Source: JADJQU01 sp035490315
GTDB taxonomy: Bacteria; Planctomycetota; UBA1135; GCA-002686595
NCBI GenBank assembly: GCA_035490315.1
Contig: DATHET010000300.1
Location: 1-35,312 of the forward strand
DNA: 35,312 nucleotides
Direction of reading: 5' to 3'
The notes under the pieces were generated by a model. That model saw only the letters and a list, made by a program, of their open reading frames with translations, made no database searches and was not told where the DNA came from. The position numbers and the translations under genes are program-made. Within the stretch, counting starts at the first letter, position 1. The number at the start of each line of letters is the position of its first letter. Below, piece by piece: positions 23,941 through 32,192 of the stretch.

Positions 23941-24870
23941 ATGGTCAACGATCAACCCAATTCCAGCGGCGCCGCGCCCGATCCGAGAGGCGACGCCGCC
24001 GATCGAGGCGCCTCCGTTGCCGACGGGCAGTCCTCGCAACACGACTCCGCGCCGCTCGGTGGATCCATGTTGTCGTCGACCTGGCTCGATTCCGACTCCA
24101 ACTTCTGCAGCAACCCGCTGTTCGACCCCGCCTCCGAGCCGTCGCAAGTGAGCCCCTCGGTGGAAGAAGCCCTCCAAGCCGCGAGCGACATCGCCGCCAC
24201 CCAGGGTCGTTTCTTCGATCTGCGCAGAGCCCTGCAGTCCGCCGTGAAAGTCCTGACCAAGGAACGCTCGTTCCTTCCGAATGGACATCCCGGGGCAGCC
24301 GATCACGACATGGAGTCCGGCGCGGACTCTGAGGACCAGTCGGTCGACGACTCACCTCCCGCTGGGCTGAGCGGCCACACGTCGACGGTGGCGATGCCCG
24401 AGGTGCTCGGTTTCCTCGCGCAGTTGCGCAAGTCGGGAACCCTGTGGATCTGGAACGGACTGGAGCAGTTCCGCGTGCAGCTGATCAACGGCCACGTGAC
24501 TTTTGCGCACAGCGATTTTCCGAGGAAGGGTTCGCTGCTCGGCGAGATCCTGGTGGCGCAAGGCGCCATCGATGAGCAAAGGTTCGAGCAATTCCTGCAA
24601 TACGAGCGCGGGCCAGGGCCGCTCGGCGATGCGCTGATCGAGGCTGGGCTGGTCACCAGGCAGGCGCTTTCCGCCGCGATCCAGCACCAGGCTCAATGCG
24701 TGTTCGACTGCGCCTACGGCTTGGAAGATGCCTACTTCCGTTTCGACGCGAGCGACGATCTCGAGGCCCCGGAGGGCATTCGGATCTCGGTGACCCAGAT
24801 GCTCTTCGAGAGCGCGCGCGAGCGCGACGAATCGGAGCAGCGGCTGGCCACGCGACCGCCGCTCGAGTGA
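23941..24870 (+). CDS. DUF4388-type protein (PATAN-like signalling family)
   Basis: A 309-residue cytoplasmic protein. The N-terminal ~140 residues are polar and low in complexity, followed by an ESGADSEDQSVDDSPPAG linker. The conserved part starts near residue 150: VLGFLAQLRKSGTLWIWNG, FRVQLINGHVTFAHSDFP and LLGEILVAQGAIDEQRFEQF, then LIEAGLVTRQALSAAI and CVFDCAYGLEDAYFRFD. These are the marks of DUF4388, a domain near response regulators and gliding or type-IV-pilus regulation in myxobacteria and planctomycetes. I infer a signalling or scaffold role; no enzymatic motif is seen. The ATG at 23941 is one of several; an earlier in-frame codon at 23854 would add 29 basic residues. It diverges from lipA. 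Confidence 0.8.
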   Translation: MVNDQPNSSGAAPDPRGDAADRGASVADGQSSQHDSAPLGGSMLSSTWLDSDSNFCSNPLFDPASEPSQVSPSVEEALQAASDIAATQGRFFDLRRALQSAVKVLTKERSFLPNGHPGAADHDMESGADSEDQSVDDSPPAGLSGHTSTVAMPEVLGFLAQLRKSGTLWIWNGLEQFRVQLINGHVTFAHSDFPRKGSLLGEILVAQGAIDEQRFEQFLQYERGPGPLGDALIEAGLVTRQALSAAIQHQAQCVFDCAYGLEDAYFRFDASDDLEAPEGIRISVTQMLFESARERDESEQRLATRPPLE

Positions 24871-24874
24871 AGGA

Positions 24875-24977
24875 TACGGAGTCAGGTGAATTCGTCCGGA
24901 GTCGTGCGGGTATTCTCCCGCCGCTCCGCGGCGCGAGAATACCCGCACGACTCCGGACGAATTCACCTGACTCCGTA
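24875..24977. repeat. 103-bp inverted repeat between convergent genes
   Basis: Arms 24875-24917 and 24935-24977 are perfect 43-bp reverse complements. One C/C mismatch (24918/24934) is followed by a further 6-bp stem (24919-24924 with 24928-24933) around TCC. The outer arm begins TACGGAGTCAGGTGAATTCG. The element fills the gap between the DUF4388 stop (24870) and the decahaem gene stop (24983, opposite strand). The inner 14-mer GGTATTCTCCCGCC (24909-24922) matches 13 of 14 bases of the palindrome at 10497-10562, also placed between convergent gene ends. It may act as a two-way terminator, a mobile palindromic element, or both. Confidence 0.9.
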
Positions 24978-24982
24978 CTTCG

Positions 24983-27900
24983 CTACTTGCGCACCCACAG
25001 CGGCAATTCGTCGTGGGTGACCGTGCCGTTGCGGTCGAGGTCCCAGCGCTCGAGGAATCCGTCGAGGGTGACTTCGACGCCGTCGCCGCCGACGCGGTCG
25101 AGGTCGGCCTGCAGCTCCATGTGCTCGATGCGGCCGTCGCCGGTGTCGTCGCCTTCCGACAGGAGATCGGGCCGTGACTTGAGCTCCTTGGCGGTCAGGA
25201 CGTCGTCGTGGTCGCTGTCGAACAGGGCCATGAGCTTTTCGCGCGAGATCACCGGCGGGAGCGAGTTGACGACCGGTTGGCGCGTCGGCCATTCGCTCGG
25301 ACGGTCGGTGGCTTGCTTTCCTTTGACCACGTCGACGTGCTGCGGGAGCTGGATGGCGCCGTCCTTGTCGAGATCGAGGATCTGGAAGATCTCCGCTGCG
25401 CTGCGCCATTCCTTGGGAGAGACCTGGCCGTCGCCGTTCTTGTCGTAGGACTTCGCGAGCTCCGTCGCGCGCGCGCCGCCGAAGCGCAGCTCACGGGTTT
25501 CACCGACCAGACGCGAGAGCTCGGACAGGCTGACCTGCTTGTCGCGGTCGAGGTCGAGAGCGGCGAAGACTGCGCGCGCGAATTCGGCCGCGTCCAGCCG
25601 CTCGTCGGTGTCGGCGTCGAACTCGCGCGGCCGGACCGTGTCGAGCAGGCAAGCCAGCTCGCCGTCGGGATCGTGCGACTTGGGCTGCTCGCGTTTGCCC
25701 GCTTTCGGGCGCATCGGCCGTTCCGGCATCGGCTCGTCCTTCACGTCCGTGTCCCCCCCATCCTCGTCCTTCTTCGCCAGGGCCACGAGCTCGGCCAGGG
25801 AGATGCGTCCGTCGGCATTCCCATCGGCTTCGAGCCCGCCGGCAGCCTTGTATTCCGCGCCTTCGAGGAACATCGAGTGGTCGAGGTCGAGCTTCTCGAG
25901 GTGCAGGCGCGCGGTGGACGCGGGAATCACGCTCTCGGCAACGCGCGCCTGGAAACTGAGCCCTTCCGCGGGCACGCCGAGCACGCGCGCGATCTCGGGC
26001 AGGTCGAGCCAGCGCGAATCGCGGTGGCTGACATCCTTGAGCCGCGTGCCCTGCTCGTCGATCGAGCGGTCCATCGCGAACTCCTCGAAAGCCAGGGCGC
26101 GGGCGTCGCTGAGCCCTGAGAAGACTCCCAGCTCGCGCGGCTCGACGCTGATCGAGAGGTCGGCCGTCGAGATCCCGCGGTCGCCGGGCACGAAGGCCAC
26201 GGTGGAAAGGAAGGGCGGCTGGTAGATCGAGGCGACCGCAAGGCCATGGGTGTCGAAGCCCAGCGGGGTTTCGCCGAGCGCCGCGGTCGACAGCGGATCA
26301 GTGACGTCGTAGACCGCGATCCTCGAGCGCGCGTTGCCATTCTCGTCGCGCTGATTCATCGCGTAGACGACGTCGCGCTCCGACGTTTGCGATCCGCCCT
26401 GGGCCTGGGCGAGCTTGACCTGGCTTTGCAGCACCAGGCCGCGCCACTGGGTCGAATCGCGCCGGCGTTGATTCTTCGGCATGTCTTCCACCCAGCGCTG
26501 CGGCCACAGTTTCTCCGGAGCGGTCGGCTCGGTGACGTCGACGAGCTCCAAGCCGCGCTTGCCGTCGAGCACCGCGCACAGAGCCCGCGCCGTGGTCCGA
26601 TCGTCGGCGGGCCGGCCTTCGAACACGCTCGGCCGCGAGTACTGGAACAGCACGGCCACGCTCAACGAGTCGTCGGGCCGGCCCTTGTAATCGATAGCGA
26701 GGCCGCCGACGGCGACCAGTTTCGCGGGCGACTTCACGTCGACGATCAACAGGCCTCCCGCGGCGTCCGCGATGTAGGCGTAGGGCCATTGCAGATCGAT
26801 CGCTTTCGCGTCGAGCGTGCTCAATCCGCCCGCGAGGTGGATCTTCGCCGGCGTGGAGACGTCGAAGACCTTGAGGCCGCCCGCTCCGTCTGCGCACAGA
26901 AGAAAGTGGCCGCACAGCGCGAGGCCCTGAGGCGAGACGCAGGCCGCGAATCCGACGCGCACCGGCGCCGTGGGATTCGACACGTCGATCACGTGCACGC
27001 CGTGGCCTTCCTCGCTCGCATAGACGAAGCGCGCGTGGCCCTGCAACGGATCGCTGTCGACGGCGAGGGCGACGACGTTGGGCACGACCACTTTGCACAA
27101 GGGAACCGACGACTGGATCTGCGAGCGGTCGAGAGCCACGACCTCGATCCCGCGGCGATCGGCGACGAAGGCGAGCCTGCGCGACAGTCGAAAATTCGAA
27201 GAGCCCATGCCCCAGGTCGCGCTCGAGCGGTGGCATTCGACACACGAGCGCGCCGTCGGTCGCGTCGTGTGCACCTGGTGGTGGATCATGGTCATGCCAG
27301 AGAGCCCCGCGGCGGTCGCGGGCAGCTCCTGGTCGAGCACGACGTCGCCGTTCTTGTCGTGCAGCGTGCCCATGGTCGAGAAACCGGTCAGGTAGGGCGC
27401 GACACGGCCGGACTCGTTGAAGCCCGCGAAGAAGCTCTTCCAGGTGACGAAGATTTTTTCCTGGGTCGTCACGCGGCCGGGAGTGCGCTTGCCGCTGAGC
27501 AGGTCGAGCTGGGTCAGCGACTCGTTGCGATCGAAATGGAAGCCCAGGAAATTGACGTTCCAGCTCGCGTGGCAGGTGTAGCACTCGAGCTTGGCGTGCG
27601 AAGCGGTCATCGCCTTGGTCGCGCGCTCGTTGTAGTCATTGCTTCCGTGGGCGAGCACGTCGACGACCTGCACGACGCGGTGGCGCGAGCCGTCGACCTT
27701 GCTGGTCAACCACACGCCGTCGGCTTCGCGAGTCACATGGCGCAGCTTCGTCCCGCGCGCCGTTTCCAGGGTCGCCGGCGCGGTGAACCCGCCGTGGCAA
27801 TCCTGGCAGGAGATCTCGACCGCCTTCTCCATGGCTCCGTGCAGACGCCCGTCCCCCATCGCGTCGTTCTCGGTGTGGCAATCGATGCAGTGCATGCCGC

Positions 27901-28873
27901 GCTCGTGGTGCACGTCGGGCGGAGTCGTGCCCGGGTCGTCGATGAAAAACGCGCGGTGGCTCAGCGCGTCGGTGGTGCCGGGAATCTCGGGGCCTCCGGG
28001 AGCGCCGGGCGGAAGCTGGGAGAGCCCCTGGAACGACAGGCCGATCGACGCATCCCCGTTGTGGCAGGAAGTGCAGGTCTGAGTCGTCGGCGCGCGCGTC
28101 ATCGCGTGGTGGCTCGGATGGCCCGGCTCGTTGTGCTGGATCTGGTTGTCCGCCGACTGCGAGCGGCCGTCGTGCGCGTAGCTGACGTGGCAGGCGGCGC
28201 AGCCCTCGCCGCGGTAGTCGCCGTCGAAGCCCACGCGACCGCGCACGCCGCGGCCGTTGGACCACAGGTGGCATTGCGCGCATTCCTTGCGCGTCAGGTC
28301 GAGGAACTGCGTCGAGAGCTTTTCGCGCGGCAGGCGCTCGCTGAAAGTCGGCGCCTGCTCGAGGCTCGCGACTTCGCCGGGGTTGGCGGGATCGCCGGTC
28401 GTCGGAAAAACAGCGTATTTCGAGCCCTTTTCCTTGAGCAGGCCGACTTCGTAGAAACCGTCGGAGAGGTGTCCCGCCGTCGTCGCGTGCAGGCTCGAGT
28501 GCACGCGCGTCACTTCCTCGGCGTGGCACCCGCCGCAAGTCTCGCGGGCGACGCGCAGGTCCATGGGATTGCGGAAGCGGCGCCAGGGAAGATCCTCGTC
28601 GCGGCCGGCGACGCGCTCGTCCCCCGCTTCGGTGCGCTTCGGCTTGACGTGAGCCGCGTCCTTGCTCGTCGCGTCGGCGTCGCCGCCGTGACAGTCCGTG
28701 CAGGACAATTCCGCCTTGGGGTGCATGACTTCGATGCCTGTGTGGCAGGTCGCGCAGCCCTGCTCGCGCGTCATCGTCGCAGCGGCGGCGGCGGGGCGCG
28801 GCGCCGGATCGCGGGATGCCAGGGCGAGGGCGGCGAGAGCGACGATCCCGAACAGGATTCCCGGGCGCGCCAT
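24983..28873 (-). CDS. Exported decahaem c-type cytochrome / LVIVD propeller / EF-hand fusion
   Basis: A 1296-residue exported protein with three parts. After a signal peptide (ILFGIVALAALALAS), residues ~40-550 hold ten CXXCH haem sites: CATCH, CTDCH, CGGCH, CAQCH, CAACH, CTSCH, CIDCH, CQDCH, CYTCH and CVECH. Residues ~560-930 contain LVIVD-type propeller repeats (VHVIDVSNPTAPVRVG, LKVFDVSTPAKIHLAG, LLIVDVKSPAKLVAVG, LELVDVTEPTAPEKL). From ~990 to the end come about eight EF-hand-like loops (DKNGDGQVSPKEW, DLDRNGTVTHDEL, DADTDERLDAAEF). The start at 28873 follows the DUF1501 stop by 8 nt; longer frames lack a signal at their head. It is the last gene of the operon. A periplasmic or cell-surface electron-transfer role with calcium-modulated folding is inferred; no catalytic motif is recognised. 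Confidence 0.88.
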   Translation of the reverse strand: MARPGILFGIVALAALALASRDPAPRPAAAAATMTREQGCATCHTGIEVMHPKAELSCTDCHGGDADATSKDAAHVKPKRTEAGDERVAGRDEDLPWRRFRNPMDLRVARETCGGCHAEEVTRVHSSLHATTAGHLSDGFYEVGLLKEKGSKYAVFPTTGDPANPGEVASLEQAPTFSERLPREKLSTQFLDLTRKECAQCHLWSNGRGVRGRVGFDGDYRGEGCAACHVSYAHDGRSQSADNQIQHNEPGHPSHHAMTRAPTTQTCTSCHNGDASIGLSFQGLSQLPPGAPGGPEIPGTTDALSHRAFFIDDPGTTPPDVHHERGMHCIDCHTENDAMGDGRLHGAMEKAVEISCQDCHGGFTAPATLETARGTKLRHVTREADGVWLTSKVDGSRHRVVQVVDVLAHGSNDYNERATKAMTASHAKLECYTCHASWNVNFLGFHFDRNESLTQLDLLSGKRTPGRVTTQEKIFVTWKSFFAGFNESGRVAPYLTGFSTMGTLHDKNGDVVLDQELPATAAGLSGMTMIHHQVHTTRPTARSCVECHRSSATWGMGSSNFRLSRRLAFVADRRGIEVVALDRSQIQSSVPLCKVVVPNVVALAVDSDPLQGHARFVYASEEGHGVHVIDVSNPTAPVRVGFAACVSPQGLALCGHFLLCADGAGGLKVFDVSTPAKIHLAGGLSTLDAKAIDLQWPYAYIADAAGGLLIVDVKSPAKLVAVGGLAIDYKGRPDDSLSVAVLFQYSRPSVFEGRPADDRTTARALCAVLDGKRGLELVDVTEPTAPEKLWPQRWVEDMPKNQRRRDSTQWRGLVLQSQVKLAQAQGGSQTSERDVVYAMNQRDENGNARSRIAVYDVTDPLSTAALGETPLGFDTHGLAVASIYQPPFLSTVAFVPGDRGISTADLSISVEPRELGVFSGLSDARALAFEEFAMDRSIDEQGTRLKDVSHRDSRWLDLPEIARVLGVPAEGLSFQARVAESVIPASTARLHLEKLDLDHSMFLEGAEYKAAGGLEADGNADGRISLAELVALAKKDEDGGDTDVKDEPMPERPMRPKAGKREQPKSHDPDGELACLLDTVRPREFDADTDERLDAAEFARAVFAALDLDRDKQVSLSELSRLVGETRELRFGGARATELAKSYDKNGDGQVSPKEWRSAAEIFQILDLDKDGAIQLPQHVDVVKGKQATDRPSEWPTRQPVVNSLPPVISREKLMALFDSDHDDVLTAKELKSRPDLLSEGDDTGDGRIEHMELQADLDRVGGDGVEVTLDGFLERWDLDRNGTVTHDELPLWVRK

Positions 28874-28881
28874 GCTGCACT

Positions 28882-30078
28882 TCAGGCGAACAGTTTCGGC
28901 AGCTTGCGGCCTCGCGCCAGCTTGGCGTCGGTCCCGAAGATCGAGCAGACCGTGGGACACACGTCGATCACCGCGACTTCGTCGTCGACGACGACTCCGC
29001 GCCTGAAATCAGGCCCGACCGCGAGGCCGGTCACGAAGTTCAGATCGTCGGAGCCGTCGCCGTGGTCGAGCCCGCGGCGCGAATTCAAATCGCGGTCGCG
29101 CCCGAACTCCGGCGCGATGAAGATCGCGGTCGAGCGCGCGAGCTCGGGATCCGCGTCGATCGCTGCGACCAGCTCGCCGATCGACTCGTCGTTGCGGCGC
29201 ACGATTTCCGCGTAGCCGTTGAACGACGCGTGGGCGACGTCAGCCTGCTGCAGCACCACGCCGACGACGCGCGGCTTGAACACCGCGAGCAGATTGCGCG
29301 CGACCCGCAAGGCCTTGGCGTCCGCCGCGTTCGGGCCGCTGATCTCCGCCGTGCCGCGCGTCAGCTCCTCGAGGATGTACTTCTCGACGCGCGCCGCGCT
29401 CTCGGGGCTGTTCAGCTTGACCTGCGCATCGGGCAGGCGCGGGCTCTCGAGCGCTCCGCGCAAGCGCGCCAGCAGCTCATCCTCGCGAGCGCTCTTCGGC
29501 TTGGGCCGGCCCCACTGGGCGACCAGGCTGCGGAATTCGGCGTTGAACAAGCCGTCGCTGTCGAGGGTGTTCGCCCCGTAGCGGGCACCGTACTGCGCAT
29601 GCAGCCCGTAGGAATAGTTGGTCTGCTGCGCGCCGCCCGATGTCGCGATCCACACGTCGCTGCCGGGGAAATTGAGGTCCTTGCGCAGGTACTCGAACAG
29701 CGTGGGCGAATCGCCGCGCTGGTTCTCGCGGATGCCGCGCTGCTCGGCGATGCCCGTGAACATCGACAAGGCCGCTCCATAGTGGCCGAGGTTCGACGAG
29801 CGCATCTTCGGGTAGAGCACGCCGCGCGCCGCGAGCTTCTTCAAGTTCGGGACATTGTCCGCCGAGCCGAAGGTCTCGCGCGTGCGCACGCCGCCGGCGA
29901 AGGCGATCACGACGATCCGTTTCGTCTTGCGATCCTCGAGTGGCGCCGGGAAAGCTCGCGCGAGCGGCGAAACCAGAGTCGACGCCGCCAGGGCACCTCC
30001 GGCGATCAACGCACCGCCGAGCAGCTCGCGCCGATCGATCGCGCGCAGGCTCCCGTGGTTCTTCTCGCTGGTTTGCAT
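28882..30078 (-). CDS. DUF1501 family protein with Tat-type signal
   Basis: A 398-residue protein of the DUF1501 family, related to the alkaline-phosphatase/sulfatase fold. The N-terminus carries a twin-arginine-like signal (DRRELLGGALIAGGALAAS), which implies export in a folded state. The body shows the family order: IVVIAFAGGVRTRETFG near residue 54, SSNLGHYGAALSMFTGIAEQ, SDVWIATSGG, the VVLQQADVAHASFNGYAEIV block, and the near-C-terminal EFGRDRD and GLDHGDGSDD. Function in the family is unproven; in planctomycetes these genes stand next to DUF1549/DUF1553- or DUF1800-type genes. Here the partner upstream is the helical-repeat protein at 30080-31183, one nt away, and the multihaem protein follows 8 nt downstream, so the three form one translation-coupled unit. 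Confidence 0.88.
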   Translation of the reverse strand: MQTSEKNHGSLRAIDRRELLGGALIAGGALAASTLVSPLARAFPAPLEDRKTKRIVVIAFAGGVRTRETFGSADNVPNLKKLAARGVLYPKMRSSNLGHYGAALSMFTGIAEQRGIRENQRGDSPTLFEYLRKDLNFPGSDVWIATSGGAQQTNYSYGLHAQYGARYGANTLDSDGLFNAEFRSLVAQWGRPKPKSAREDELLARLRGALESPRLPDAQVKLNSPESAARVEKYILEELTRGTAEISGPNAADAKALRVARNLLAVFKPRVVGVVLQQADVAHASFNGYAEIVRRNDESIGELVAAIDADPELARSTAIFIAPEFGRDRDLNSRRGLDHGDGSDDLNFVTGLAVGPDFRRGVVVDDEVAVIDVCPTVCSIFGTDAKLARGRKLPKLFA

Positions 30079-30079
30079 G

Positions 30080-31183
30080 TCAGTAACTCTGGTACTCCGG
30101 GCTCGTGATCAGCGCGTACACGATCATCGTGGGCTTCCCATCGCTGTCGGCAAGCCCCGCGGCGAATTCGACGGCTTCCTTGTCGCTGGGATCGCGCCCC
30201 AGGAGATGGCGGAACTGATCTTCGACGAAACCTGCAGCGTCCAGGCCATCCTTGGAAGCGGGTACGTTCGTCTGGCCGGAATCCAGCAGCATCCGCGCCA
30301 TCACCGATCGCAGGGGCTGTGGATCCGAGAGGCCGTCGAGAGCGCTGCGCAAGCGGCTGAACTCCTCGGGAGTCGGCTCGCGCTGACACAGGTCGACCAT
30401 CATCGAGCGGACGAAAAGTCGGTTGTCCATCGGCTCGCGCTTCGTGAAGCGCGCTTCGTAAGCCGGGGACGCGCACCAGGAGCCGGCGAGCTCGGCGAAA
30501 CACTTCGGATCCGCAACAAACGAGCTGACCCATTGCCCGAGAGCGCGCTTGTCGGGAACCGCGTGGACATAGCGTCGATACTCGCGCGATAGGAAGGCCT
30601 CCGCGAAGGAACGTTGCTCGATCGCGTTGCGCACGATGTCGGACTGACTCGACCCCTGCCGGCCGAGGAAGGAACCTGGCTTGCCGTCATAGACCGCCTT
30701 GCCGATCTCGAGCTCGCGACGATTTTTTTCGACCGCCAGCCCGCCCAGCTGCTCCATCACGACCGTGACGAAGGTATCCGCGCCCGGATTGCGCTGGTCG
30801 AAGCTCGAGGACAGGGCGATGCGATGGATCGCGTCGCGCACGTCGAGCTTGCCCGCGGACAATTCGTCCGGAATCGAGACCATGGTCTCCCCGTGCGGAG
30901 CGAAATTGTCGACGAGCAGGAAGTAGTAGAGCTGCTCCTGGAACCACTGCTGCCAGAAATCGCGCGAGGCGACGAGGGCCTTCGTCAAGCCGGCCTGGTC
31001 GGTGGGACCCGTGATCAGGGAGGCCGGTCCTGGATCGCCGTCGGTCGCCCTTTGGATGTTGTCCAGGATGCTCTTGCGCTCTCCGTCGAAAGCCGGTCGT
31101 CGCAAGAGGTCCAGATAGAGCGTGCGCAGCTCGCTCGGCGACAAGCTCCTGCTCACTCCTTCCTGATCCCCCTGCAAGACCAT
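30080..31183 (-). CDS. Helical-repeat protein paired with DUF1501 (DUF4214/DUF1549-like modules)
   Basis: A 367-residue protein built of repeated helical modules of about 60 residues. Repeats begin with a degenerate L(Y/M)xDLLxRxP pattern (LYLDLLRRPAFDG, MMVDLCQREPTPEE, QFRHLLGRDPSDKE) and three end with a short turn (WCASPAYE, RMLLDSGQ, ITSPEYQ). This recalls the DUF4214 module ('LGRxP...SPEY') and the N-terminal repeats of DUF1549-type planctomycete proteins; I cannot assign it to one family. No signal peptide is visible and an in-frame TAG lies just before the start, so either the protein is cytoplasmic or its original N-terminus has been lost. A GTG nine codons in has a better Shine-Dalgarno (AGGAAGGA). 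It leads the operon with DUF1501 and the decahaem protein. Confidence 0.72.
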   Translation of the reverse strand: MVLQGDQEGVSRSLSPSELRTLYLDLLRRPAFDGERKSILDNIQRATDGDPGPASLITGPTDQAGLTKALVASRDFWQQWFQEQLYYFLLVDNFAPHGETMVSIPDELSAGKLDVRDAIHRIALSSSFDQRNPGADTFVTVVMEQLGGLAVEKNRRELEIGKAVYDGKPGSFLGRQGSSQSDIVRNAIEQRSFAEAFLSREYRRYVHAVPDKRALGQWVSSFVADPKCFAELAGSWCASPAYEARFTKREPMDNRLFVRSMMVDLCQREPTPEEFSRLRSALDGLSDPQPLRSVMARMLLDSGQTNVPASKDGLDAAGFVEDQFRHLLGRDPSDKEAVEFAAGLADSDGKPTMIVYALITSPEYQSY

Positions 31184-31268
31184 CGGCAGCTACTTTACCC
31201 CTCGAGTCAGTCCCGGTACCCGCTTCCCCCTGTTCCCGCGCGCCACCGGCAGGCATCCTCTGTGCCCC

Positions 31269-32192
31269 ATGGACCACGCCCTGACGCTCGAGCACGTGAC
31301 CAAACGGTTCGGCAGCTACAAAGCCGTCGACGATCTATCGCTCGCGATCCCGACCGGTTCCATCTACGGATTCCTCGGGCCCAACGGCGCGGGCAAGACC
31401 ACGACGATCCGGATGGTGACCAACATCATCCAACCCGACGAGGGCAACATCCGGGTGCTCGGCGAGAAGAGCTCGGAGCTGACCAAGGATCGACTCGGGT
31501 ACCTGCCCGAGGAAAAGGGCCTGTACAAGAAAATGAAGTGCGCCGAGATCCTGGCCTACTTCGGAAAGCTCAAGGGCATGGATTCGGGGGCCGCGAAAGC
31601 CAAGGCCTACGAGCTGCTCGAGCGCTACGGCCTCGCCGAGTGGTCGGACAAGCGCTGCGAGGCGCTGTCCAAGGGCATGAGCCAGAAGGTCCAGATGCTC
31701 GGGACGATCATCCACGACCCGAATCTCCTGATCCTCGACGAGCCTTTCTCCGGCCTCGATCCCGTCAACGTCGAGATCCTGCGCGATCTGATCCTCGACC
31801 AGCGCAAGGCCGGCCGCACCGTGATCTTCTCCACCCACGGGATGGAGCAGGCCGAGCAGATCTGCGATTTCATTTTCCTGATCGACAAGGGCAAGAAAGT
31901 GATCGACGGGCCGCTGTCCCAGGTTCGCAAGAGCGCCGAGCAGGCTGTGATGCTCGATTACGACGGCGACGGATCGCGTCTCGCCACGCTCCCGGGCGTG
32001 GTGCGCGTCAACGACTCGGGCAAGAGCGCCGAGCTTTTCCTCGCGCCGGGCACCGACCCGCAAGTCCTGCTGCGCGCCTTGATCGGCATGGTCAAGGTGC
32101 GCCGCTTCGACCAGCGCGAGCCCTCCCTGCACGAAGTCTTCGTGCGCGCGGTCGGCGGGCGCCAGGCAGCGAAGGATCTCTCCCATGGTTAA
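31269..32192 (+). CDS. ABC transporter ATP-binding protein (NatA/ABC-2 type)
   Basis: A 307-residue ATPase subunit of an ABC-2 exporter. Walker A GPNGAGKTT is at about residues 38-46, the Q-loop region GYLPEEKGLYKK at about 77-88, the signature LSKGMSQKVQ, Walker B LLILDEPFSGLDP and the switch His in IFSTHGM. About 80 further residues at the C-terminus (from DYDGDGSRLATLPGVV) match the accessory domain that follows in NatA-like ATPases. The substrate is not shown by the sequence; relatives export sodium, drugs or polysaccharides. It overlaps the permease by 8 nt, so translation is coupled. Confidence 0.94.
   Translation: MDHALTLEHVTKRFGSYKAVDDLSLAIPTGSIYGFLGPNGAGKTTTIRMVTNIIQPDEGNIRVLGEKSSELTKDRLGYLPEEKGLYKKMKCAEILAYFGKLKGMDSGAAKAKAYELLERYGLAEWSDKRCEALSKGMSQKVQMLGTIIHDPNLLILDEPFSGLDPVNVEILRDLILDQRKAGRTVIFSTHGMEQAEQICDFIFLIDKGKKVIDGPLSQVRKSAEQAVMLDYDGDGSRLATLPGVVRVNDSGKSAELFLAPGTDPQVLLRALIGMVKVRRFDQREPSLHEVFVRAVGGRQAAKDLSHG

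Noticed and set aside
20729..24332. Large + strand frames opposite the dehydrogenase operon
   Set aside because: All are shadows of firmly identified enzymes.
26246..29215. 989-codon open frame on the + strand across the decahaem gene
   Set aside because: Antisense shadow in GC-rich DNA; His/Arg/Ala/Val-rich with no motif, opposite a gene with ten haem sites.
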